64,000 bases of DNA from Streptantibioticus_A sp037034305 (GCA_037034305.1 JBAGJY010000004.1:1-64000), one strand, 5' to 3'. Shown: positions 34,456 to 44,317, numbered from the stretch's first letter. Made by a program: numbers and translations. Notes: generated from the letters alone by a model not told the origin.

Positions 34456-37035
34456 CTACACCCACGTCCGGGGGCGGAAGCGGTTGGCCCGCTCCACCAG
34501 TTCGATCCTTTCCTCGCCGCGCTGGGCGAGCCGGGCCAGGACGCGGTACGAGCGCTCAAGACCGAAGCGCAGCTCCCGTTCCTCAACGGTGCTGCCCAGC
34601 AGGGCGATCTGCACCGTACCGCTCGGCGCGCCGTGTCGGCCCGCCAACACCCAGTCGAGGGCGCTGCCCAGCACCTCGGTGGCCAGTTCCTCGCGGCGGA
34701 CCGCGTCCAGCCCCAACGCGCCCAGCCGCTCCACCTGGCCGGAGGCCGCCGTCAGGTCGTCGAGCAGCGGGTCCTGGGCGGAACGGGCGCGCAGCCGGGC
34801 CCGCACGGCGGCCACCTGGGCCGCGGTGTAGTGGATCGAGGACTCCGGGACGGACTCCAGTGCGCGCACCGCGGCGGCCCGGTCGCCCGCCGCCAGTCGC
34901 ACCCGGGCCAGGCCGAACGCCGCGCTGACGTAGGCCTGGTCAGTGGACCACACCAGCCCGTAGTACTCGGCGGCGTTGTCCAACTGGCCCAGTACCTCGG
35001 CGCAGATGCCGAGCGCCAGCTTGGGCGCGCACTCGCCGGGGAACGCGTCGTAGATCGCGTCGAAGGCGAGCGCGGCGGTCTCGTGGTCGTTCTCGGTGAG
35101 CGCCCACAGCCCGCGGTACCACACCACCCGCCAGTCGTCGGGGTGCTGCTCCTCCAGCGCGGTCAGGGCGTGCGCGGCGTTGTCCCGGTCGCCCATCTCC
35201 AGCCGGGCGCGCAGCTCGCGCAGCCGCTTCTCCACCGAGTCGGTGGGCGCCGCGGCCAGTGCCGCGATCAGCTCGGCGGGTGCCGCGGCCAACAGTCCGG
35301 CCAGGAAACCGGCGTTGGGGTCGCCCGGATCCACCAGCGGCACCGGTAGTGCGAGGGCAGCGGCGTGCGCGTCGAGCGGCACGGTGATGGCGGGGGCGGC
35401 GGCCCCCGCGCCACCCGCGTTGAACAGGTGCGGGCTGCTGGGCCCGAAGCCCTCAGCCGTGGCCGCAGCCCGCGCGGTCCCCGGGTGGGCCGGTGTCCGC
35501 TGCGCGGGCACCGCCGGTACGCTGCCCGCGCGGGCCTGGCGGGGCAGCCGCAGCAGTCCGGACACCGTGGAGGGCGGCGTCCGGGCGCCCAGCGTCGACA
35601 CCTCGCCCTCGCGGCGGGCCACCAACTCGCTGTCCACGACCCGCAGTTCGGTGCCGAACAGGGTGGACAGCGCCGGGCGCGGGCGGCCCGTGCGCAGCGC
35701 CACGACCTCCCGCAGCACACCGGTGAGCTGCTCGCCCATCTCGTCCGCCGAGGCGAACCGCCGCCCGGGGTCGGGGTCGGTGGCGCGCACCAGCAGCCGG
35801 TAGAAGGACTCGTACCGGGTGAAGACCTCGATGTGCTCCGGATCGGGCAGGCTGTCCGCGAAGACGTTGGTGTAGCCCTGGAAGTCGAAGGTGAGCACGG
35901 CCAGGGTACGGGCGACCGTGTAGAGGTCGGAGGCGACGGACGGGCCGACCTCGGCGACCTCCGGCGCCTGGTAGCCGATGGTGCCGTAGATCGGGCTGTC
36001 GGTGTCGTCCATCCGGCGGACCGCGCCCATGTCGATCAGTTTGAGCCGGTCCTCCTGCTGGATCGCGTTGTCCACCTTGAAGTCGCAGTACAGCAGGTTG
36101 CGGCTGTGCAGATGACCGAGCGCCTCAAGCGCCTCGATGCCGTAGGCGATCGCCTGCTCCACCGGCAGCGGCTCGCGACGGCCGTCCGCGCAGCGGCGGT
36201 CGTTGGCGATCTCCTTCAGCGACTTGCCGCCGACGTACTCCATGACGATGTAGCCGTCAAGGGTGCCGGTGCGCTGGTCGAGGTGCTCCACGAAGTTGTA
36301 GATGCGGACGATGTTGGGGTGCTCGATCTCCGCGAGGAACCGCCGCTCGGAGACGGCCGCCGCCAGCGCGTCCTCGTCCCCGGTGTCCAACAGGCCCTTG
36401 AGCACCACCCAGCGGTCGCTCACCGCCCGGTCGACCGCCAGGTATATCCAGCCCAGACCGCCGTGCGCGAGACAGCCGACCACCTCGTACTGCCCGTGCA
36501 CCACGTCCCCCGCGCGCAGCTTGGGGGTGAACGAGTACGGGTTGCCGCACTTGGTGCAGAAGCCCTCGGTGCGGCCGGGCCGGTCGCCGCGCGAACGGCC
36601 CACCTGCGCCTCGCACTTGCTGCAGTACCGCTTGCGCTCCGGCACCTCCGGGTTGGCCAGCACCGCGGTACGCGGGTCCGGCCGCGGGATCGTCGGTACC
36701 GACACCAGCCCCGCGCCCAGCCTGCCGCGCCCCGAACCGCTGCTGCCGGACCCCGAACTGCGCACCGACACCGAGCGCCCCGAGGTGGCGCCGGACAACC
36801 GCCCGGACACCGAACGCCGGGAGGAACGCGACGAGGTGGAACCGGAGGTACGCGAGGAGGGCGCCGAAGGACCGCTTGCGCCACTGCCGCGGGCGGACGG
36901 TACCGAGGGCGCGGAGCCTGCGCTTCCGCTGGGGCCCGCGGTGGCCGCCGGAGCCAGTCCGCAGGTGTCGCAGTACAGCTCGCCGCCGCCGACGTCCTCC
37001 AACGTCCCGGGGCAGCCCGGCCGTCCACACTTCAT
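34456..37035 (-). CDS. pknG: Serine/threonine protein kinase PknG
   Basis: 859 residues with the PknG order of domains. An N-terminal zinc ribbon and a long serine-rich segment (about 30-110) precede a rubredoxin-like metal site (CSKC at 138-141 and CTKC at 160-163). The kinase domain runs about 180-440, with LAHGGLGWIYLA as the nucleotide loop, VVLKG lysine (about 213), LLYCDFKVDN as the catalytic loop and LIDMGAVR as the metal loop. A C-terminal tetratricopeptide region covers about 590-830. In mycobacteria and corynebacteria, PknG phosphorylates GarA/OdhI to control 2-oxoglutarate metabolism. The start overlaps the preceding gene by four bases. Confidence 0.93.
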   Translation of the reverse strand: MKCGRPGCPGTLEDVGGGELYCDTCGLAPAATAGPSGSAGSAPSVPSARGSGASGPSAPSSRTSGSTSSRSSRRSVSGRLSGATSGRSVSVRSSGSGSSGSGRGRLGAGLVSVPTIPRPDPRTAVLANPEVPERKRYCSKCEAQVGRSRGDRPGRTEGFCTKCGNPYSFTPKLRAGDVVHGQYEVVGCLAHGGLGWIYLAVDRAVSDRWVVLKGLLDTGDEDALAAAVSERRFLAEIEHPNIVRIYNFVEHLDQRTGTLDGYIVMEYVGGKSLKEIANDRRCADGRREPLPVEQAIAYGIEALEALGHLHSRNLLYCDFKVDNAIQQEDRLKLIDMGAVRRMDDTDSPIYGTIGYQAPEVAEVGPSVASDLYTVARTLAVLTFDFQGYTNVFADSLPDPEHIEVFTRYESFYRLLVRATDPDPGRRFASADEMGEQLTGVLREVVALRTGRPRPALSTLFGTELRVVDSELVARREGEVSTLGARTPPSTVSGLLRLPRQARAGSVPAVPAQRTPAHPGTARAAATAEGFGPSSPHLFNAGGAGAAAPAITVPLDAHAAALALPVPLVDPGDPNAGFLAGLLAAAPAELIAALAAAPTDSVEKRLRELRARLEMGDRDNAAHALTALEEQHPDDWRVVWYRGLWALTENDHETAALAFDAIYDAFPGECAPKLALGICAEVLGQLDNAAEYYGLVWSTDQAYVSAAFGLARVRLAAGDRAAAVRALESVPESSIHYTAAQVAAVRARLRARSAQDPLLDDLTAASGQVERLGALGLDAVRREELATEVLGSALDWVLAGRHGAPSGTVQIALLGSTVEERELRFGLERSYRVLARLAQRGEERIELVERANRFRPRTWV

Positions 37036-38342
37036 CGGGTCTCTCCTCCACGGTCCGCCGGACCGCCTTGTCCTGTGGGCACCAGTACCTCCGCGACCGC
37101 CTGCTGGTAGCGCCGCACCGCGTGCTCAGCCGCCCGCAGATCGCACGGCGCGCTCCACAGCAGCCGCCGTGCCTGGTCGTACCGCTCCACGAGCAGCGGA
37201 TCCTCCGCCACCCGGTGCCGCGCCGCCTTCGCCTTGTACGCGTCCAACCGGCCGCGCAGCTCGGCCCGGACCGCCAGTGGTTCGGTGACCGCGGTCAACG
37301 AGGCGCGAGCCCGGTCGAGTTCTTCGTCCGCTCGCTGCTCCAGGTCGTCCAGCAGCGGGGAGAGCAGATGCCAGCGGGCCGCCCGGTGGTGCTCGGCGGC
37401 GGACGCCAGCAGTTCGCGCAGCGCGGCGGCCGGGCCGTTGACCGCCGGGACCTCGGACGCGGCGATCTTCGCCAGCACCTCACCGCGCGCGGCGCGCGCC
37501 TCGGCGAGGGTGCGGTCGGCGCGCGAGAGCACATCCCGCAGCCGCAGCAGCCGGTCGTCGGCGTCGTCCCGTACGTGCAGCACGGCCTCGACCTCGCGGC
37601 GGATGTCCTCCAACTCGCGCTCGGCGCGCTCGTAGCGGCCGGTGTCGGTGCGGCCCGGGCCCGAGCGGCCCCGGGGCGGCAACCAGAAGGCCAGCGGATC
37701 GGCCACCACCTCGGCGCGCAGCGCGGCCAGATCGGCCAGCAACCGCTCCAGGTCGTCCCCGGCCGGGTGCTCGCCGGGCGTCACGCCCACCGAGCGGGCC
37801 AGCGACCGAACCCGCTGGGACTCGGCCAGCAGCAGGTCGATACGGGCGGGCAGCGCCGACCAGACCGCGTCACAGGCCCCGACCACCTCGATGACCTGCT
37901 GGTACCAGCCGTTCATTCGCTCCACGAGCTGTTCCAGGCTGATCTGCTCGCTCAGCCGGGCCGGGCCGGTCAGCGGGCGGGCCAGGTCCGGCAGCGCGCC
38001 GCCGGAGACCGTCACCCCGGAGCCGCGCAGCAGGTCGGTCAGCTCGGCCAGCTCGCCCGGGGACGGCCAGCGGCGTCTGCCGCGCAGCTCACGGGCGGCG
38101 TTCAGCGCGGTGCCGTACGCGTTGAAGTGCGCCCACAGCAGCGGGATGGCGGGCTCGGCGGCGGCCCATCGCTCCTTCGTCTCCCCGGTCAGTTCGGCGC
38201 CCTCCAGCAGCCTGCGGCCCGCATGGTCCTGGAGTGCGAGCAGCGAGGACTCGATGGCCTCGTACTCCGAGCCGAGCCGCGCGAGCGCGCGGTCCACCTC
38301 CTCCCGGCTCATCACCGGACCACTAGGACCCGCTGCGGCCAT
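37032..38342 (-). CDS. Coiled-coil protein of the pknG cluster
   Basis: A 436-residue, strongly helical, charged protein with heptad-like stretches at about 15-50, 185-215, 235-300 and 330-400. No membrane segment or catalytic motif is visible. The stop overlaps the pknG start (ATGA), so the two are translationally coupled. It probably links the membrane sensor and binding protein to the kinase or acts as a scaffold; this is inference from position. Start ATG 38342; a second in-frame ATG lies ten codons later. Confidence 0.7.
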   Translation of the reverse strand: MAAAGPSGPVMSREEVDRALARLGSEYEAIESSLLALQDHAGRRLLEGAELTGETKERWAAAEPAIPLLWAHFNAYGTALNAARELRGRRRWPSPGELAELTDLLRGSGVTVSGGALPDLARPLTGPARLSEQISLEQLVERMNGWYQQVIEVVGACDAVWSALPARIDLLLAESQRVRSLARSVGVTPGEHPAGDDLERLLADLAALRAEVVADPLAFWLPPRGRSGPGRTDTGRYERAERELEDIRREVEAVLHVRDDADDRLLRLRDVLSRADRTLAEARAARGEVLAKIAASEVPAVNGPAAALRELLASAAEHHRAARWHLLSPLLDDLEQRADEELDRARASLTAVTEPLAVRAELRGRLDAYKAKAARHRVAEDPLLVERYDQARRLLWSAPCDLRAAEHAVRRYQQAVAEVLVPTGQGGPADRGGETR

Positions 38343-38389
38343 CGAACTCCCCTCTTGTCCCTGTCATCCGCACGGCTGCCATGACCGCC

Positions 38390-39415
38390 TCAGTCCTTGT
38401 AGAGCGGTGCTGGAGGGCCGGTCACGCCCGGCAGGTTGTGGGCCAGCCACTTGTCGTACGCCTGCATCCAGGGGCTGTTGGCGCCGCCCGAGCGGTAGTC
38501 GTCCAGCACCTTGTTCACCCGGCGTACCAGGTCCGTGTCCGCCAGCTTCATCGCCACGCCGTAGGTCTCCTGGGTGAGCGGCTTGCCGATCAGGTGTACG
38601 GCGGGGTCCTGGGCGGCCTGGCCCGCGGCCAGCGCGTTGTCCGTCAACACCGCGTCGGCCTGGTTCAGTTGCAGTCGCACCAGGCAGTCCAGCTGGTTGG
38701 GCACCAGCAGCGGATGCGAGCCGTGCGGCTGGCTCGCCAGCAGCGCCTCGGCGGTGGAACCCGAGGCGGCGCAGACCGTTTTGCCTTTCAGGCTGTCGTC
38801 GAATCCGGTGACCGTGGTGCCGGACTTGGGCACCAGCAGCTGCTGGCCCACCTCGAAATACGCGGTGGAGAAGGCCACTTGCTTGATCCGGTCGCAGGTG
38901 ATGGACATGGTGCGCACCACCATGTCCACCAGGTCGCCCTGGACGGCGGTGATGCGCTGGCCGGTCGGGATCGTCTTGTAGACGATCTTCGCGTCGCTGC
39001 CGAGGATGTCCTTGGCGATGGCCTTGACCAGGTCGATGTCGAAGCCGACGATCTGGCCGGTCTCCGGGTCCCGGTACCCCCACAGGTAGCTGTTCTGGTC
39101 CACCCCGACGATCAGGTAGCCGCGCTGCTGTATCCGCTTCACCGCGTCACCCGAGTCCGACGAGGGCCGCAGGCTCGCCTCCGGGTGGGTGCACGAGTCG
39201 TCCACCGAGACCTGTCTGGCCTGGGCCAGGCCGGGCCCGCGAGACGGTTCGGCGCCCCGGGTCGCCGCGTCGCAGGGCAGCAGCGGGAGCAGCGTCGCGG
39301 TGAGCGCGACGGCGCACGCGCCCGCCATGGCGGCCACGCCTCCCCAGCCGCGCAGCCGCGAACGCCGGTGCGGCAGGCGCCGCGCGGAACTCTCGGTACC
39401 GCTCGATCCGTTCAT
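38390..39415 (-). CDS. glnH: GlnH-like amino-acid-binding protein of the PknG pathway
   Basis: About 341 residues from ATG 39415, which has GAGGGGAG seven bases upstream; a GTG at 39457 overlapping the upstream stop is the alternative. A basic start is followed by a membrane segment (about 28-48), then a periplasmic-binding-protein fold: GYLIVGVDQNSYLWGYRDPE, GFDIDLVKAIAK, TMSITCDRIKQVAFS and the KGKTVCAASGST hinge. No lipobox is obvious. In mycobacteria, GlnH binds aspartate/glutamate-type ligands and signals through GlnX to PknG. No ABC permease is adjacent, so a sensory role is likely. Confidence 0.82.
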   Translation of the reverse strand: MNGSSGTESSARRLPHRRSRLRGWGGVAAMAGACAVALTATLLPLLPCDAATRGAEPSRGPGLAQARQVSVDDSCTHPEASLRPSSDSGDAVKRIQQRGYLIVGVDQNSYLWGYRDPETGQIVGFDIDLVKAIAKDILGSDAKIVYKTIPTGQRITAVQGDLVDMVVRTMSITCDRIKQVAFSTAYFEVGQQLLVPKSGTTVTGFDDSLKGKTVCAASGSTAEALLASQPHGSHPLLVPNQLDCLVRLQLNQADAVLTDNALAAGQAAQDPAVHLIGKPLTQETYGVAMKLADTDLVRRVNKVLDDYRSGGANSPWMQAYDKWLAHNLPGVTGPPAPLYKD

Positions 39416-39453
39416 CGGCTCGCTCCCCTCGCCGCTTCGCCGCACTGGCCCGC

Positions 39454-40845
39454 TCACCTGTACTCCGACAGCCGTCGGCCGATGCCGAGCAGCGCGCCCG
39501 CCGCGCCCAGCACCGCGAGCACCGCGGCGCCCTCCGGCAGTGCGGTCAGCGAGTCCCGGGCGTCGCCCGCCGCCTGCTGGAACTCGCCGGTCTCGTGGTC
39601 CACCGCCTGCTGCAGGCTGTGGTCCACGGTGTCGAAGGACTGCCCGGTGGTCTGGGTGATCTCCTCGCCGGAGGAGTCCTTGCCTCCGATGACGTACGCC
39701 AAGGCGGAGTCGTAGTCACCGTTGTTGTCATCTTGGTTGGCCACCTTGTGCCGGGCCCGCCACTGGGCCACCCCGTCGGCCGCCTGCTGGACGGGGGTGC
39801 GGCCGCCGGGGTCGTCGGCGAGTGAGAGCGCCTGGGCCAGCAGGCCGCCCGCGCCCTGCTGGCCGCTCGGCCCGTCCAGTACGGCCATGCCCTGCTCGTA
39901 CTTGCCCTCGTACGTGGCGCCCGCGCCGCGCGCCACCAGGGTCAGGTTCTCGTTGCCGCGGGCCTGCAGCGCGCCGATCCGGGCCTGGTTGAGGACCTGC
40001 AGCGACCTGCCGCCGTGGTCCCAGGAGTCACCGAGGTCGGTGCGGGCCACCGTGTGCCCGGCCACCAGCCACACCAGCGCCAGCCCGGCCGCCACCGTGC
40101 CCGCGAGCAGGCCCGGGTTGAGCACCCGGTTGGTGCGCAGGTACGTGCGCCGCTGCGCCCAGCCCAGGCCGCCCAGGGCGAGCAGGCCGAGTGCCCAGGC
40201 CGCCCAGGGCAGCGACTTGGCCGCCGCGTAGTCGTCGTTCAGCCGACCGGTCTCGGTCTGGTACAGCTTCTGGGCGGCGGGCAGCAGGGTTCCGGTCATC
40301 TGGTCGTTGGCGTACCGCAGATAGGCGCTGCCCAGCGGCAGGCCCTGCCGGTTGTTGGCGCGCGCGGTCTCCACCAGGCCGGTGTACACCGGAAGTTGCC
40401 CGTTGAGGAGGGTGACCTGCTTCTGGGCGTCGGCCGAACCCTGGCTGTTGGCGGCGGCGTTGGCTATCAGCTGGGCCGCGGTGTGCACGTCGTCCTCGTA
40501 GCGCTGCCGCACCGCGGCGGGCTCCTGGCCGCTGACCAGGAAGCCGCCCGCCGCCGTGGTGTTGGCGTCCGCCAGTGAGCGGTAGATCTCGGCGGCGTCG
40601 GCGCTCAGCGGCTCGCTGCGGGTGGCCACGTCCCGGGCGGCCGACGATCGCTCGGTGATCTGCCAGGCGGTGACCGCGCCGAACGCCACGATCAGCACCG
40701 CCAGTGCCGCGCCGATGATCCGCAGCCGTCCCGGTTCCGTGGTGGCCGCGTCCCGCAGCCGGTCGAGGCCCTCGGACCAGGCGGCCCGCCGCGGTCCGGG
40801 CAGCCATGTGGACATGGCGCCACCGCTGGTCGGCGTATGTGTCAC
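39454..40845 (-). CDS. glnX: GlnX-like four-helix membrane sensor
   Basis: About 463 residues from GTG 40845, preceded by GGGGGAGG. Four membrane helices lie at about 40-62, 208-228, 243-262 and 437-456, enclosing two extracytoplasmic helical domains (about 63-207 and 263-436). The layout matches mycobacterial GlnX, which carries the GlnH ligand signal across the membrane to PknG. The cluster GlnX, GlnH, coiled-coil protein, PknG, PP2C, VWA, FHA runs in one direction. The stop overlaps a possible GTG start of the glnH-like gene (GTGA). Confidence 0.8.
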   Translation of the reverse strand: MTHTPTSGGAMSTWLPGPRRAAWSEGLDRLRDAATTEPGRLRIIGAALAVLIVAFGAVTAWQITERSSAARDVATRSEPLSADAAEIYRSLADANTTAAGGFLVSGQEPAAVRQRYEDDVHTAAQLIANAAANSQGSADAQKQVTLLNGQLPVYTGLVETARANNRQGLPLGSAYLRYANDQMTGTLLPAAQKLYQTETGRLNDDYAAAKSLPWAAWALGLLALGGLGWAQRRTYLRTNRVLNPGLLAGTVAAGLALVWLVAGHTVARTDLGDSWDHGGRSLQVLNQARIGALQARGNENLTLVARGAGATYEGKYEQGMAVLDGPSGQQGAGGLLAQALSLADDPGGRTPVQQAADGVAQWRARHKVANQDDNNGDYDSALAYVIGGKDSSGEEITQTTGQSFDTVDHSLQQAVDHETGEFQQAAGDARDSLTALPEGAAVLAVLGAAGALLGIGRRLSEYR

Positions 40846-41100
40846 CCTGACCCTCCCCCATGGGCGCTGACCGCGCATCGCCCCCTCTGCGCGCCGAGGG
40901 AACAACTCTTCTCAGCCAGCCAGTATGGACACCAGGACTGACATCTACCTAGTGATTCTTACGATCTTGCCCTGACCGCAACACCCACGCGTCTCCTCCG
41001 TGCTATCACGCCGGGCCGCCGCCAGCTGGTTCCCGGTCCGCTACGGGCCACAATGGGGCGACATTCGACGGCTTTCTGTCGGTATTGCGGGTAACATGGG

Positions 41101-42147
41101 TCATTTTTCGGCCTGTTGCGATTCTGTCCCTTCTGGGGTTTCCGCTCCGTAGTACCGCCGCAGCCGGGCGTGGGCCGCTCTGGTCGCCGCCAGTTGGTCC
41201 AGGCCCAGCAGGGCCGCGCCCAGCACAGGGGGAGCGGTGACCACGTGCGGCACGGCCTTCGGCGCGGCGGCGGCGAGGCGGTCGGCGATGGCGTCCATCA
41301 GCAGCGGATGGCGCGCCGCCAGCACTCCGCCGCCCAGCACGACGGCCGTCTCCTCGCCCAGCAGCCCCAACCGGTCCAGCGCCACCGACGCCAGCGCCGC
41401 CACCTCGTCGGCCTGCCGCCGCACGATCCGCACCGCCACGGGATCGCCCCCGGCCGCGACCCGGAACAGCAGCGGCACCATCTCGTGCTTGCGGGTGGCG
41501 GCGATCTCCTTCAGGTGCATCGCCTCGATCAGCGCGTACATCGACCCGAGGCCGAAGTGCTCGGGCAGCGCCGCCGCCAGCGCGGTCGGCTCGCCGCGCC
41601 CGTCCTCGGCCCGTGCCGCCCACCACAGCGCCTCCTCCGCCAGCTCCACCCCGCCGCCCCAGTCACCGGAGATCCGGCCGATCGCCGGGAAGCGGGCGGT
41701 CCGCCCGTCCGGCAGCATCCCGACACAGTTGATGCCCGCGCCGCACACCACCGCGACGCCGCGCGGCTCGGCCACACCGGCGCGCAGTATCGCGAAGGTG
41801 TCGTTGGCCACCCGGGTGCGCCGACCCCAGCCGTAACCGTGCAGCGCCAGCTCCAGCCGACGCTCCTCCACCGGGAAGTCGGCGTTGGCCAGACACGCCA
41901 TGGCCTGCTCGGTCAACGGGCGGTCGTCCGGCGCCAGTCCGGCCTGGTGCGCGGCCAGGGCGATCAGCGGGGCGAGTCCCGCGACCGCCTTGTCCGCGCC
42001 GACGCGATGCGGATGGAAGCCGCCGCCGCGCGCGGTGCCGAGCACCGAGCCGTCGGCGGCGACGATCGCCACATCGGTCTTGCTGTTGCCCGCGTCGATG
42101 GCGAGCACGCCGCCCGGTACGGACGGCTCGCAGGTGGTCAGGCCCAC
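41101..42147 (-). CDS. csnK: BadF/BadG-type sugar kinase of the csn operon
   Basis: A 348-residue kinase of the BadF/BadG/BcrA/D ATPase family, which includes N-acetylglucosamine kinases. The phosphate-1 motif LAIDAGNSKTDVAIV (about 15-29), the VVCGAGINCVG loop and VVLGGGVLAA are visible. GTG 42147 overlaps the end of the GH4 gene by ten bases. In S. coelicolor, csnK is the last gene of the csnR-K operon and is thought to phosphorylate the imported amino sugar. A sugar-kinase role is likely; the exact substrate is inferred from the operon. Confidence 0.82.
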   Translation of the reverse strand: MGLTTCEPSVPGGVLAIDAGNSKTDVAIVAADGSVLGTARGGGFHPHRVGADKAVAGLAPLIALAAHQAGLAPDDRPLTEQAMACLANADFPVEERRLELALHGYGWGRRTRVANDTFAILRAGVAEPRGVAVVCGAGINCVGMLPDGRTARFPAIGRISGDWGGGVELAEEALWWAARAEDGRGEPTALAAALPEHFGLGSMYALIEAMHLKEIAATRKHEMVPLLFRVAAGGDPVAVRIVRRQADEVAALASVALDRLGLLGEETAVVLGGGVLAARHPLLMDAIADRLAAAAPKAVPHVVTAPPVLGAALLGLDQLAATRAAHARLRRYYGAETPEGTESQQAEK

Positions 42148-43415
42148 GCCAGGTGCTCCCGGTTGTGTGCGATCAGGCGGTCGGTCAGCCGCTCCGCGTA
42201 CTCGTACTGGCCGATCAGGGGGTGTGCCAGCAGCGCCCTGAACACCCGGTCCCGGCCGCCGTGCAGGGCCGCGCGCAGCGCCAGGTCCTCGTACGCCGTG
42301 ACGGCCGCGATCAGCCCGGCGTACAGCGGATCGAGGTCCGGCACCGGCAGCGGGCGCACACCGGTGGCGCCGACCGCCGCCGGTACCTCGACCACCGCGT
42401 CGTCCGGCAGGAACGGCAGCGTGCCGTCGTTGCGGACGTTGACCACCTGGACGTCCCCGCCCTGGTGAACGGGGGCGGTCCGCAGCAGTGCGGCGGCCAG
42501 GGCCACCGCCGCCTCCGAGTAGAAGGCGCCGCCGCGCCGGGCGAGCAGTCCGGGCTTCTCGTCGAGCCCCGGATCGGCGTACAGGTCCAGCAACTGCCGT
42601 TCCATCGCGGCGACTTCGGCGGCCCGCGACGGCTTGCCGCCCAGTTCCCGCACGACCTCGTCGTGCGCGTAGTAGTAGCGCAGGTAGTACGAGGGGACCA
42701 CGCCGAGCCGGTCCAGCACGGCGCGCGGCAGCCGCAGGTCGTCGGCGATGGCGGCGGTGTGCTCGGCGAGCAGCTTGGGCAGCACGTCCGCGCCGTCCGG
42801 GCCGCCGAGCCGTACGCCCAGCTCCCAGGTGAGGTGGTTGAGGCCGACATGGTCCAGGTGCAGCCGCTCGGGGGGTACGTCCAGCAGCGCGGCGAACTTG
42901 CGTTGCAGGCCGATCGCCACGTTGCACAGGCCGACCGCCTTGTGGCCCGCCTGGAGCAGGGCGCGGGTGACGATGCCGACCGGGTTGGTGAAGTCGATGA
43001 TCCAGGCGCCGGGGGCGGCCCGGCGGACCCGGTCGGCGATGTCCAGCACCACGGGCACGGTGCGCAGCGCCTTGGCCAGGCCGCCCGCGCCGGTGGTCTC
43101 CTGGCCGACGCAGCCGCACTCCAGCGGCCAGGTCTCGTCCTGCTGGCGGGCGGCCTGGCCGCCGACGCGCAGTTGCAGCAGTACGGCGTCGGCGTCCTCG
43201 ACCCCGGCGTCCAGGTCGGCGGTGGTGCCGACGGCGGCCGGGTGGCCCTGCCTGGCGAGGATCCGGCGGGCCAGGCCGCCGACCAGTTCCAGGCGTTCAG
43301 CCGCTGGGTCGATCAGCACCAGTTCGCTGACCGGCAGGGTGTCGCGCAACCGGGCGAAGCCATCGATGAGTTCGGGGGTGTAGGTGGAACCGCCCCCCAC
43401 GACCGCGATTTTCAT
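42138..43415 (-). CDS. csnH: Glycoside hydrolase family 4 enzyme of the csn operon
   Basis: A 425-residue NAD- and metal-dependent GH4 hydrolase. The dinucleotide-binding start VVGGGSTYTPELIDGF lies at 5-20; QLRVGGQAARQQDE, FTNPVGIV, the metal-binding cysteine in GLCNVAIG and the histidine in VGLNHLTW are all present. GH4 enzymes cleave through oxidation at C3 rather than direct hydrolysis. In this operon it would cut chito-oligosaccharides after uptake. ATG 43415 is chosen because it gives the conserved MKIAVVGGG start. Confidence 0.9.
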   Translation of the reverse strand: MKIAVVGGGSTYTPELIDGFARLRDTLPVSELVLIDPAAERLELVGGLARRILARQGHPAAVGTTADLDAGVEDADAVLLQLRVGGQAARQQDETWPLECGCVGQETTGAGGLAKALRTVPVVLDIADRVRRAAPGAWIIDFTNPVGIVTRALLQAGHKAVGLCNVAIGLQRKFAALLDVPPERLHLDHVGLNHLTWELGVRLGGPDGADVLPKLLAEHTAAIADDLRLPRAVLDRLGVVPSYYLRYYYAHDEVVRELGGKPSRAAEVAAMERQLLDLYADPGLDEKPGLLARRGGAFYSEAAVALAAALLRTAPVHQGGDVQVVNVRNDGTLPFLPDDAVVEVPAAVGATGVRPLPVPDLDPLYAGLIAAVTAYEDLALRAALHGGRDRVFRALLAHPLIGQYEYAERLTDRLIAHNREHLAWA

Positions 43416-43423
43416 GTCCCAGG

Positions 43424-44317
43424 TCAGCCCTTCACTCCGGTCAGTGTGACGCCTTCGACGAATGCCTTCTGCGCGAAGAAGAAGACGATGATCACCGGGG
43501 CCATCACCAGCATGGTGGCCGCCATGGTGAGGTTCCAACTGGTCTGGTGGGCGCCCTTGAACGACTCCAGTCCATAACTGAGCGTCCAGGCGGCCGGATT
43601 CTCGCTGGCGTAGATCTGCGGGCCGAAGTAGTCGTTCCAGCAGTAGAAGAACTGGAACAACGCGACCGCGGCCACCGCCGGTCTGGCCATCGGCAGCACC
43701 ACCCGCAGCAGGGTGCGCAGTTCGCCGCAGCCGTCCACGCGTGCGGCGTCCACGTACTCGTTCGGGATCGTCACCAGGAACTGCCGCAGCAGGAAGATGG
43801 TGAACGCGTCACCGAAGGCCATCGGAATGATCAGCGGCCACAGTGTGCCGGTGAGATGGAGCTGGTTGGCCCAGAACAGGTACATGGGTACGACAATGAC
43901 CTGTGGCGGCAGCATCATGGTCGCCACCACGAGCATCAGTGACAGATTCCGGCCGCGGAAGCGGAACTTGGCGAGCGCGTACGCCACCGGAATGCTGGAG
44001 CACACCGTGAGCACGGTGCCCGCGCCCGCGTAGATCAGGCTGTTCTTCCACCAGGTCAGGAATCCCGGGGTGCGGAAGACCGCCACGTAGTTGTGCCAGA
44101 CGAACGGGTGCGGCCACAGCGCCCTGGTAAGGGCCTGGTTGTCGCTCATCAGTGAGGTGAACGCCACGAACACGAACGGCAGCACGAAGAACAGCGCCGC
44201 CGCGACACCGATGGCGTGTACCGCTATCCAGCGCAGTACCGCCTTGCGGCGTACCGCTGGGGCCGGGCCGGTGACCGGTCGGGAGGCCGTGCGGGGCGGG
44301 GTGAGCAGATCGGTCAT
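43424..44317 (-). CDS. csnG: ABC sugar permease, MalG type
   Basis: A 297-residue inner-membrane permease with about six helices. The conserved cytoplasmic EAA-type loop is DAARVDGCGELRTLLRVVLPM (about 195-215), which contacts the ATPase. It pairs with the preceding permease gene six bases away. No ATP-binding subunit is encoded here; in Streptomyces the shared ATPase MsiK serves such transporters. Confidence 0.9.
   Translation of the reverse strand: MTDLLTPPRTASRPVTGPAPAVRRKAVLRWIAVHAIGVAAALFFVLPFVFVAFTSLMSDNQALTRALWPHPFVWHNYVAVFRTPGFLTWWKNSLIYAGAGTVLTVCSSIPVAYALAKFRFRGRNLSLMLVVATMMLPPQVIVVPMYLFWANQLHLTGTLWPLIIPMAFGDAFTIFLLRQFLVTIPNEYVDAARVDGCGELRTLLRVVLPMARPAVAAVALFQFFYCWNDYFGPQIYASENPAAWTLSYGLESFKGAHQTSWNLTMAATMLVMAPVIIVFFFAQKAFVEGVTLTGVKG

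Noticed and set aside
33166..35349. Long plus-strand frame across the PP2C and kinase genes
   Set aside because: It is the mirror of two clearly recognisable genes and has no domain or ribosome-binding support.
42148..43119. An N-terminal extension that would fuse the sugar kinase to upstream sequence
   Set aside because: The extension lies out of frame over the GH4 gene and is arginine-rich nonsense. The kinase starts naturally at GTG 42147.
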